Part shown: positions 56,990 to 64,000 of the stretch, piece after piece
Layout: the number at the start of each line of letters is the position of its first letter
How positions within the stretch are numbered: position 1 is the stretch's first letter
Program-made: the position numbers and the translations under genes
Source: JBBQWR01 sp038210495
GTDB taxonomy: Bacteria; Planctomycetota; Planctomycetia; Pirellulales; DATAWG01
DNA: 64,000 nucleotides
Direction: 5' to 3'
Assembly (NCBI GenBank): GCA_038210495.1
Contig: JBBQWR010000005.1
Location: 62,001 to 126,000 of the forward strand
The notes under the pieces: generated by a model
What the model was told of the DNA's origin: nothing
The model's database searches: none
What the model saw: only the letters and a program-made list of their open reading frames with translations

Positions 56990-59900
56990 ATGCCGACGAA
57001 ATGGTTCTTGCTTGGAGTTTGTGCCGCGATCGGGCTGCTTGCCAATGGGACCCGAGCCGCTGAGGTTGAGTTTAATCGCGATATTCGCCCGATCTTTTCC
57101 GAAACCTGCTTCCATTGTCACGGGCCGGACAGCGCGTCGCGCAAGGCCGATCTGCGGCTGGATCGCCGCGAGGTCGCCCTCGGAAAGCTGGCCATCGATC
57201 CGGGGCACGCCGACAAGAGCGAGATGATCAAGCGGATTTTTTCGACCGACAAAGACGAAATGATGCCGCCACCCGACTCGCATCTGACGCTGACCGACGC
57301 CCAGAAAGACATGCTCAAGCGGTGGGTCGCCGCGGGGGCCGAATATCAGCCGCACTGGTCTTTCATCGCGCCGAAGCGTTCCGAACTTCCCCCCGTGAAA
57401 GACGCCGCCTGGGCGCGGAACCCGATCGATCGGTTTACGCTCTCTCGGATGGAGCAGGCCGGTTTGCATCCCGCGCCGGAGGCCGACCGACCGACGCTGG
57501 CCCGTCGCGCGGCGCTGGACATCACCGGATTGCCGCCGTCGCCCGAGCAAGTCGAGCAATTCCTAAGCGACAAGGCCGCCGATGCGTACGAAACATACGT
57601 CGACCGGCTGCTCGCTTCGCCCAAATGGGGCGAGCATCGCGGGCGTTACTGGCTCGACGGCGCTCGCTACGCAGACACCAACGGCATCCACTTCGACAAC
57701 TACCGCGAGATGTGGCCGTTCCGCGATTGGGTGATCGCGGCCTTCAATCGCAACGAGCCGTTCGACCGTTTCACCGTCGAGCAACTTGCCGGCGATCTCT
57801 TGCCCGACCACTCGATGGACCAGCAGGTCGCCTCGGGTTTTAATCGCTGCAACATTACGACCAACGAGGGCGGCGCGATCAACGAGGAGTATTTGGTCCT
57901 CTACGCCCGGGACCGCACGGAGACGACGTCGCAAATCTGGCTCGGGCTGACGACCGGCTGCGCGGTCTGCCACGACCACAAATTCGATCCGCTCACGCAG
58001 AAAGAGTTCTATCAGCTCTCGGCTTATTTCAATAACACGACGCAAGAGGCGATGGACGGCAATCGGCACGATACGCCGCCGACGATCTTCGTGCCCAAGC
58101 CCGAGGATCGCGTGCATTGGGACGCCGTCGCGGCCGAGAGGCCGACGATCCATCAGCAGCTTGAGGCCCGAAAGCAAACGGCCCGCGCCGATTTCGACAA
58201 ATGGGTCGCGACTGCGGCCATCGATCAAGTCGTGGCGCTCACGCCGACCGAGGGCCTCCAGCTTCAGGCCCGCTTGAGCGAAGGCAGCGGCCAGAAGGTG
58301 AGCATGTGCGTCAACGGCGCCGATCGCACGCTCGAAGTTCACTCGGGCGTCACTTGGGACGACGGCTATGTGGCCGATCATTCGTTCAAGAGTCAGCCGG
58401 GCGAGGCGCTCGAAATCGCCGAAGCCGGCGACTTCGACAAGAACCAGTCCTACACGGCCGCCGCTTGGGTCAAGCTGACCAACGGCGGCTCGGGTTCGGT
58501 GATCGCCCGAATGGACGATAAGCACGACTACCGCGGCTGGGATTTGTGGATCGAGAGTGGCCGCGTTGGGGCTCATTTAATTAACGCTTGGGACCGCGAC
58601 GCGATGAAGGTCTTGTCCAAAGCCACGATCAGCCCCGGCCAGTGGAATCACTTGATGGTGACCTACGACGGCTCGGGCAAGGCTGCCGGCCTGAAAATTT
58701 ACATCAACGGCAAACCGCAAGAGACACAGGTAATGTCCGACCGTTTGCAGGGCACGACCAAAACCACCGTGCCGCTCAAGATCGCGCAGCGCAACACGAC
58801 TTCGCGGCTCGACAACGCGCTCATTCAAGACGTGCGAGTTTACGGCCGGGCACTCTCGGGCCTCGAAGCATCGCAATTGGCGATGGCGACCCGCGTGAGT
58901 TGGCTGCTGACCAAAGCGGCCGACAAACGAGGCAAGCCGGGAACAGATGAACTATTCTCCTGGTGGCTCGGCGCCCAGGACAAGCCGACGCAGGAACTGG
59001 CCGCGAGATTGGAATCGCTAGCCGCGGAGGAGAACGCCATGAAGTCGCATGGCTCGACCGCGCTGGTCATGAACGAGCGAGCCCAACCGCCGAAGGCGTT
59101 TGTGCTCAATCGGGGCGAGTACGACAAGCGGCGCGACGAAGTCAAATGCGGCACGCCGTCGATGCTGCCCGCCATGCCGGCCGATCTGCCGCAGAACCGC
59201 CTGGGACTGGCTCAGTGGCTGATTCGGCCCGAAAATCCGCTGACCGCTCGCGTGACCGTAAATCGATTTTGGCAAGAACTGTTCGGCGTCGGGATCGTCC
59301 GGACCACGGGGGATTTTGGCGCGACCGGCGAGCAGCCATCGCATCCGGAATTGCTCGATTGGCTGGCGGTCGAGTTCCGCGAATCCGGCTGGGACGTGAA
59401 GAAGTTCTACAGGCTCATGCTCACCTCCGCGACTTACCGGCAAGCGGCGACCCTGACGCCCGAGAAGATCGAGAAGGATGGCCAGAATCGGCTCCTCTCG
59501 CGCGGGCCAAGATTCCGCATGGATGGCGAAATGGTTCGCGACTACGCGCTGGCTTCGAGCGGTCTGCTGACCGGCAAGATGGGCGGCCCGAGCGTGAAAC
59601 CGTATCAACCGGCCAACGTGTGGGAAGCCGTCGCGATGCGCGAAAGCAACACTCACGACTACAAGCAGGACCACGGCGAGAGCCTGTATCGCCGCAGCCT
59701 GTACACATTCTGGAAGCGAGCCGCGCCGCCGGCTTCGATGGATATTTTCAATGCTCCCAGCCGCGAGACGTGCACTGTGCGCCGCGAGCGGACCGACACG
59801 CCGCTGCAAGCCCTGGTGACGCTGAACGATCCGCAATATGTCGAAGCGGCGAGGGTGCTGGCCGAGCACGCATTGAAACAAGGGGGCGCGGACTGGGCGA

Positions 59901-60142
59901 CGCAGTTGGACTACATCACTTACCGGCTATTGTGCCGGTCCCTGCGAGCGGAAGAAGCGGCCGTGGCCAAGGCGAGCTTCGACCGCCTGATGGCGTTTTA
60001 TCAAGCTCACGCCGAAGAGGCGAAGCAGCTTTTGGCCGTGGGCGAGATGAAATCCGATCCGGCGATCCCCGCGGCATCGCTCGCCACGTGGACGATGCTC
60101 ACCAACGAGTTGATGAACTTGGACGAGACGTTGAACAAGTAG
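56990..60142 (+). CDS. Planctomycete cytochrome c / DUF1549 / LamG / DUF1553 protein
   Basis: 1050 residues. Signal peptide (1-23, [20 protein letters not shown]), then the PSC1 planctomycete cytochrome c domain with haem motif CFHCH (Cys40, Cys43, His44) and distal Met near 90-91 (DEMMPPP). DUF1549 (about 145-360: [52 protein letters not shown] with a second CxxCH). A LamG/concanavalin-like domain sits in the middle (about 495-660: [30 protein letters not shown]). DUF1553 ends the protein ([40 protein letters not shown]). This set is nearly exclusive to planctomycetes and relatives, and is exported. It is followed 31 nt later by DUF1501, its constant partner. Role unknown; a link to polysaccharide breakdown is inferred by others. 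Confidence 0.92.
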   Translation: MPTKWFLLGVCAAIGLLANGTRAAEVEFNRDIRPIFSETCFHCHGPDSASRKADLRLDRREVALGKLAIDPGHADKSEMIKRIFSTDKDEMMPPPDSHLTLTDAQKDMLKRWVAAGAEYQPHWSFIAPKRSELPPVKDAAWARNPIDRFTLSRMEQAGLHPAPEADRPTLARRAALDITGLPPSPEQVEQFLSDKAADAYETYVDRLLASPKWGEHRGRYWLDGARYADTNGIHFDNYREMWPFRDWVIAAFNRNEPFDRFTVEQLAGDLLPDHSMDQQVASGFNRCNITTNEGGAINEEYLVLYARDRTETTSQIWLGLTTGCAVCHDHKFDPLTQKEFYQLSAYFNNTTQEAMDGNRHDTPPTIFVPKPEDRVHWDAVAAERPTIHQQLEARKQTARADFDKWVATAAIDQVVALTPTEGLQLQARLSEGSGQKVSMCVNGADRTLEVHSGVTWDDGYVADHSFKSQPGEALEIAEAGDFDKNQSYTAAAWVKLTNGGSGSVIARMDDKHDYRGWDLWIESGRVGAHLINAWDRDAMKVLSKATISPGQWNHLMVTYDGSGKAAGLKIYINGKPQETQVMSDRLQGTTKTTVPLKIAQRNTTSRLDNALIQDVRVYGRALSGLEASQLAMATRVSWLLTKAADKRGKPGTDELFSWWLGAQDKPTQELAARLESLAAEENAMKSHGSTALVMNERAQPPKAFVLNRGEYDKRRDEVKCGTPSMLPAMPADLPQNRLGLAQWLIRPENPLTARVTVNRFWQELFGVGIVRTTGDFGATGEQPSHPELLDWLAVEFRESGWDVKKFYRLMLTSATYRQAATLTPEKIEKDGQNRLLSRGPRFRMDGEMVRDYALASSGLLTGKMGGPSVKPYQPANVWEAVAMRESNTHDYKQDHGESLYRRSLYTFWKRAAPPASMDIFNAPSRETCTVRRERTDTPLQALVTLNDPQYVEAARVLAEHALKQGGADWATQLDYITYRLLCRSLRAEEAAVAKASFDRLMAFYQAHAEEAKQLLAVGEMKSDPAIPAASLATWTMLTNELMNLDETLNK

Positions 60143-60145
60143 CAC

Positions 60146-60160
60146 GATGCCGCGGCTATA
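60146..60160 (+). repeat. Partial CCGCGGC-family repeat
   Basis: GATGCCGCGGCTATA in the short gap between the DUF1549/1553 and DUF1501 genes, matching the right half of the elements at 4030 and 8712. Confidence 0.4.
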
Positions 60161-60173
60161 TAAGAGATCAACC

Positions 60174-61634
60174 ATGAATCCTTATCAAGAATGGGTTCGC
60201 ACGGAAACCCGTCGTCAGTTCTTCAGCCGGGGCGCCAATGCCGTCGGCGTGGCCGCGCTGGCGTCGCTGATGGGCCCCAAGTTTTTCGGCGGCACGGCAA
60301 GCGGAGCCGACGCCATTCCGAAGAACCTCACGCATTTCGCCCCCAAGGCGAAGCACGTTATCTATCTGCACATGGTGGGCGGCCCGCCGCAAATGGATAT
60401 GTACGACTTCAAGCCGAAGATGAACGACTTTTACGACAAGGATTTGCCGGACTCGATCCGCATGGGCCAGCGACTTACGACGATGACTTCCGGCCAGGCT
60501 CGTTTTCCTATCGCGCCGTCGAAATACAAATTCGCCCAGTATGGCAAATCGGGCATGTGGGTCAGCGAGCTACTGCCGCACACGGCCAAGATGGTCGACG
60601 ACATGTGTTTCATCCGCAGTATGCACACCGAGGCGATCAATCACGAGCCGGCGATCACCTTCATGCAAACGGGCAACCAAATCACCGGCCGCCCGTGCCT
60701 CGGCTCTTGGGCCTCCTATGGCCTCGGATCGCTCAACGAAAACCTGCCGACGTTCGTCGTGCTTGTCGCCAAGCCGACGAACACCGAGCAGATGCAAGCC
60801 ATCTCCGCGCGGCTGTGGTCGAGCGGCTATTTGCCCAGCGAGCACGCCGGCGTTTCGTTTCGCTCCAGTGGCGATCCGATCTTGTACATCAACAATCCCT
60901 CCGGCGTGCCGACCGAAGTTCGCCGCGACACGCTCGATGGGCTCCGCTCGCTCAACGAGTTGAACTACAAGCTGGTCGGCGATCCGGAAACCCATGCCCG
61001 AATTCAGCAGTACGAGCTCGCGTTTCGGATGCAAGCCAGCGTGCCGGAACTTGTCGACACGGCGGCCGAGCCCGCGGGGACCTATGCCCTGTATGGCGTC
61101 GAGGCCAAGAAGCCGGGCACGTTCGCACAGTCGGCGCTGCTCGCGCGGCGATTGGTCGAGCGCGGCGTCCGGTTCGTGCAAATCTATCACAACAACTGGG
61201 ACACGCACGGCAACGTCGCCGGCCGGCTCCCCTCGCAGTGCAAAGATGTCGACCAAGCCTGCTGGGGATTGATCCAAGACCTCAAGCAGCGAGGACTTTT
61301 GGACGAGACGCTGGTCATTTGGGGCGGCGAGTTTGGCCGCACGATTTATTCGCAGGGCCAGCTATCGCACGAAAACTACGGGCGCGATCATCATCCCCGC
61401 TGCTACACGATGTGGATGGCCGGCGGCGGCTCGCGGCCCGGAATGGTCCACGGAGAGACCGACGACTTTTCGTACAACATCGTGAAGGACCCGGTCCACA
61501 TCCACGATTTCCACGCCACGGTGCTCAAGCTGCTCGGCTTCGATCACGAACGATTCAGCGTGCGATACCAGGGGCTGAACCAACGGCTCACGGGCGTGGA
61601 ACCGGCGAAGGTGATCGAGCAGTTGCTCGCTTAG
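60174..61634 (+). CDS. DUF1501 family protein, Tat-exported
   Basis: 486 residues from ATG 60174. The N-terminus has a twin-arginine-like signal (ETRRQFFSRGANAVGVAALA), followed by typical DUF1501 sequence: FAPKAKHVIYLHMVGGPPQM, DMYDFKPKMNDFYDKDLPDS, MHTEAINHEPAITFMQTGNQ, GRPCLGSWASYGLGSLN, RFVQIYHNNWDTHGN and the sulfatase/phosphatase-like metal region (LVIWGGEFGRT, NYGRDHHPRCYTMWMAGGG). The fold belongs to the alkaline phosphatase superfamily. It is always found next to DUF1549/DUF1553 genes in planctomycetes; the reaction is unknown. GAGATCAACC precedes the ATG. Confidence 0.93.
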   Translation: MNPYQEWVRTETRRQFFSRGANAVGVAALASLMGPKFFGGTASGADAIPKNLTHFAPKAKHVIYLHMVGGPPQMDMYDFKPKMNDFYDKDLPDSIRMGQRLTTMTSGQARFPIAPSKYKFAQYGKSGMWVSELLPHTAKMVDDMCFIRSMHTEAINHEPAITFMQTGNQITGRPCLGSWASYGLGSLNENLPTFVVLVAKPTNTEQMQAISARLWSSGYLPSEHAGVSFRSSGDPILYINNPSGVPTEVRRDTLDGLRSLNELNYKLVGDPETHARIQQYELAFRMQASVPELVDTAAEPAGTYALYGVEAKKPGTFAQSALLARRLVERGVRFVQIYHNNWDTHGNVAGRLPSQCKDVDQACWGLIQDLKQRGLLDETLVIWGGEFGRTIYSQGQLSHENYGRDHHPRCYTMWMAGGGSRPGMVHGETDDFSYNIVKDPVHIHDFHATVLKLLGFDHERFSVRYQGLNQRLTGVEPAKVIEQLLA

Positions 61635-61666
61635 CTTGGGACCGGGAAGGGCGCCGTATGGCGATG

Positions 61667-61734
61667 GAGCCGCGCACGAAGTAAGCGTTGTGCGGCCACA
61701 GGTCACGCCGAACCGCTTACTTCGGGCGCGGCTC
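61667..61734. repeat. Palindromic repeat: GAGCCGCGCACGAAGTAAGC and its inverse
   Basis: Left arm 61667-61687 and right arm 61714-61734 are inverted copies with one mismatch in 21 bp, loop 26 bp. The left arm is identical to 7734-7754. It lies between the convergent DUF1501 and FHA-EAL genes and may act as a bidirectional terminator or be a mobile palindrome. Confidence 0.75.
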
Positions 61735-61746
61735 ATTGATCTCTGC

Positions 61747-62910
61747 TCATGTCGTGGCGAAGCTCAGCGCCGGCGCGGGGCGGCCGAACAAATAGCCCTG
61801 GGCGAGCGAGAATCCGAATTCGCGGCACTTTCGCGCTTCGGCCTCGGTCTCGATGCCTTCGGCCAGCGTGACGATGCCCAGATCGGCGACCATTCGGACC
61901 AGTGCGGCCAGCGTCGTTTGCCGCCGCGAATCGGCTGCGTCGATGCCACGAATCAGGTCGATATCGAATTTGACAAACTCGGGCGCGATCTCCGTCAGTT
62001 CTAGGAGCCGCGCTTGGCCGGCGCCAAAATCATCGAATGCGAGTTGCATGTCGAGCTCCCGCAACATGCGGCGGAACTCGAGCAGCGCATTCGAATCGGT
62101 CGCCGCGGCCTCGTGAATTTCAATCACCAATTTCTGCCGCGGAAACCGAGCTCGCAATCGACGAATCGATTCGAGCAGCCGCGGCGTGACGATCTCCGCC
62201 GGATGCGTGTTCACAAATATCGCCGGCCGATTGGCCAGCGCGGCGCCCGCCAGCACGCCTTCCACCCGAAGCATCTCGCTCAGCTCGCACTGCTGATCGA
62301 ACTTTTCCGCCACGGCGAACATCAGTCGCGGCTGCTCTAGGCCGCTCAAGGCGCTTCGCGCGAGGGCCTCGAAGCCAACAATATTTCGCGTCGCCAGTTC
62401 GACGATCGGCTGGAAATGAGGCGTGACCGCCCGCTGATTCATCAGTCGGTCGAACTGACACAAGGATTGTGCCCAGTCGCCGGCATTGTCCTCGATCGTG
62501 TGCTGCGGCGTGCGCTGCCGCTCGCGTCCCACGCGAAAAATGACGTTGGCCAATTGCAAGAGATCGTTTTCGGTCAGCCGCGTGCACTCGGAAATCCGCC
62601 GGCCGTTCACGAACGTGCCATTGGTGCTGCCCAGATCGCGAACCGACAGCGCGTCGTCCTCGAGCAGCAGTTCCGCGTGCGTTTTGGAGACCGAGCCGCT
62701 GCAGACACTGAGACCCAAATTCGGCAACCGGCCGATGCGGAACGGACTGACCGTCACGTGAACGGCTCTGGGCTGCCCTTCGTGCTCGCTGCACTCGGAC
62801 AGATACCAATCGGTCTGAACCGGCCTGAACGCGTCGACCGTGGACGGAGTCATGAGCGATGTTTGTCGATGCATTGTCTGATGGCGATTTTCGACGAACC
62901 AATCGAACAT
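61747..62910 (-). CDS. FHA and EAL domain protein (c-di-GMP phosphodiesterase-like)
   Basis: 387 residues from ATG 62910; ATG 62874 or 62853 are possible, none with a good ribosome site. The N-terminal FHA domain (about 45-120) has FRIGRLPNLGLSV, SGSVSKTHAELLLE and DLGSTNGTFVNG, a phosphothreonine-binding pattern. The C-terminal EAL domain (about 150-385) keeps the catalytic set: FEALARS, FVNTHP, IEIHE, DDFGAG, FVKFDIDL, TLAEGIET and AQGYLFGRP. It should hydrolyse cyclic di-GMP to pGpG, with activity or location set by binding a phosphorylated partner. No GGDEF domain or membrane segment. Its partner kinase is not in the window. Confidence 0.88.
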   Translation of the reverse strand: MFDWFVENRHQTMHRQTSLMTPSTVDAFRPVQTDWYLSECSEHEGQPRAVHVTVSPFRIGRLPNLGLSVCSGSVSKTHAELLLEDDALSVRDLGSTNGTFVNGRRISECTRLTENDLLQLANVIFRVGRERQRTPQHTIEDNAGDWAQSLCQFDRLMNQRAVTPHFQPIVELATRNIVGFEALARSALSGLEQPRLMFAVAEKFDQQCELSEMLRVEGVLAGAALANRPAIFVNTHPAEIVTPRLLESIRRLRARFPRQKLVIEIHEAAATDSNALLEFRRMLRELDMQLAFDDFGAGQARLLELTEIAPEFVKFDIDLIRGIDAADSRRQTTLAALVRMVADLGIVTLAEGIETEAEARKCREFGFSLAQGYLFGRPAPALSFATT

Positions 62911-63194
62911 CGAGCGGGATTGACGAGACACGAATGCGCATCGTGGCGGCGCGCATCGTACTCTCCTAAAGATATACCTTGCTCGGCAACGGTCGTTTGC
63001 GAGTAATTGCCGCGATGGCGACATAACCGAATCGACCGCTACGACCGGCAAGCAACAAGAGTTGTCGCGAACGAGGGGGTGTGGGAACGACCCGGCCGGC
63101 GCCTGGCAATTGCCCGGGAATTGAAGCGCAGCGCGACGCGCAAATCGCCCTGGCGGAATGGCGCCGCGACAACATCCGCGCCCGGGATGCTTTT

Positions 63195-64000
63195 CTAATG
63201 CTTCCCGTGAGCCGCAATGTAACCGACCAGGTCGACGATCTCGTCCTTGCTCAGCTTGTCGAGCAAGCCTAGCGGCATGATCGACACGGGCGACTTGGTT
63301 CGCTCGGCGATGTTCGCTTTCTTGATCACCACGGGATCGCATTTGATTAGCGGATTCTCGATGATCCGAACGCCGTCGACGTCCTCGGTCAACAGGCCCG
63401 AATAACGCTTGCCGTCTTCCGTGTCGATCGTCCAGGTCTGGAATTTTTCGTTGATCCGGAACGATGGCTCAACGATATCGCGGAGGATTTCGAGGCGATC
63501 AACTCGCTTGGGCTCGAGTTGCGTCAGATCGGGACCGACCTTGTCGTTGCCCAGGTTGTCGAGCTTGTGGCAGGCGACGCAGTTGGCGACCGTGAACAAT
63601 TGCTTGCCGTGTTGCACGTCCGGCTCGCGGCCCGGTTCGCGCAGCAGCGCCGCGAGCTCCTCGAACTTCCACGGATGCGACGGGCGATTGAACTGCAGTA
63701 ACGGGTCCTCGACCTTCAGCGGATGGCTGGCCATATAAGCCGCCGGATCGTCGCGGTAGTCGTCCAGATTGGCGACAACATACATGGCGCCGTACATCTT
63801 GCGGAAATGGCCCGGGTAGGTGCAAACGAACGGGTACACGCCGGGAACCGACGGGGCCTTGAACTGAATCCGCTGCGACTGAGTCGGCGCGAGCAGCTTG
63901 CTACCAAACAGAATCTTGGGTGAGTCGGGGATGAAATTCTTCAGCGCGGCGCCCGGCTGGGTCGCGTTGCTTTCGGCCATGAGCCCGACTTCCTCGAGCG
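63195..64000 (-). CDS. Cupredoxin / cytochrome c haem protein, 5' end beyond window
   Basis: The last 268 residues; the frame is open to the window edge (LEEVGLMAESNATQPG), so the start lies outside. The first part is the end of a plastocyanin-like copper domain (APSVPGVYPFVCTYPGHFRK MYGAMYVV, with the Cys-x4-His-x4-Met ligand spacing). A class I cytochrome c domain follows (QLFTVANCVACHKLDNLGND, haem motif CVACH, then KVGPDLTQLE) and the PVC-type repeat region (ILRDIVEPSFRINEKFQTWT, GLLTEDVDGVRIIEN, MPLGLLDKLSKDEIVDLVGY). These proteins of planctomycetes and Verrucomicrobia often have an N-terminal sorbosone dehydrogenase-like beta-propeller and are exported; that part would be off-window. 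Confidence 0.88.
   Translation of the reverse strand, partial: LEEVGLMAESNATQPGAALKNFIPDSPKILFGSKLLAPTQSQRIQFKAPSVPGVYPFVCTYPGHFRKMYGAMYVVANLDDYRDDPAAYMASHPLKVEDPLLQFNRPSHPWKFEELAALLREPGREPDVQHGKQLFTVANCVACHKLDNLGNDKVGPDLTQLEPKRVDRLEILRDIVEPSFRINEKFQTWTIDTEDGKRYSGLLTEDVDGVRIIENPLIKCDPVVIKKANIAERTKSPVSIMPLGLLDKLSKDEIVDLVGYIAAHGKH

Overview
The window looks like part of the chromosome of a planctomycete (GC-rich, Pirellulales-like). The signs are a paired DUF1549/DUF1553 cytochrome protein and DUF1501 protein (56990-61634), a Cys-rich secreted protein of the YTV-repeat type (157-1440), a plastocyanin/haem protein of PVC type at the right edge, a sigma factor with extra N-terminal helix-turn-helix motifs, weak or absent Shine-Dalgarno sites on many genes, and many short palindromic intergenic repeats. 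No rRNA gene, CRISPR array, transposase or integrase was seen.

Left part (1-21000): a YTV-like secreted protein, a conserved protein of unknown function (1674-3098), a small coiled-coil/PemK-like toxin pair (3407-3991), guaB overlapping a secreted protein gene, nnrE, a solitary fusA, a CinA-NadD-like fusion, and a minus-strand block: KamA-type radical SAM enzyme, two ATP-grasp ligases, a frameshifted WavE glycosyltransferase and a TPR protein.

Centre (21281-41144): a sigma-70 factor, then the information-processing core in an ancient order: tRNA-Thr, Tyr, Gly, Thr, tuf, tRNA-Trp, secE, nusG, rplK, rplA, rplJ, rplL, rpoB, rpoC, rpsL, rpsG. rpoB and rpoC are separated by about 1 kb holding a DUF433/DUF5615 toxin-antitoxin pair and a decayed ORF. 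A second decayed ORF lies between rpoC and rpsL. The usual rpsL-rpsG-fusA-tuf str operon is split across three places.

Right-centre (54795 down to 41351, minus strand): the most interesting locus. A thioester reductase, a 3438-residue multidomain polyketide/PUFA-like synthase (KS, Cys-less KS, AT, two ACPs, a C45/Ntn-hydrolase-like domain, two KRs, DH), a 4'-phosphopantetheinyl transferase and a FabL-type enoyl reductase are packed together, the last three with 4-nt overlaps. The gene set recalls cyanobacterial heterocyst-glycolipid loci (hglE/hglB, hetN, hetI) and PUFA synthases, and predicts a reduced long-chain alcohol or aldehyde lipid. The synthase has no ER domain; the coupled FabL-like SDR (Tyr-x6-Lys) is the obvious candidate to supply that step.

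Right edge (55127-64000): a small unknown protein, a DUF4349 lipoprotein, the planctomycete DUF1549/DUF1553 and DUF1501 pair, an FHA-EAL protein, and the 3' part of a cupredoxin/cytochrome c protein cut by the window end. All functions are inferred by reading translated sequence; no database search was run.
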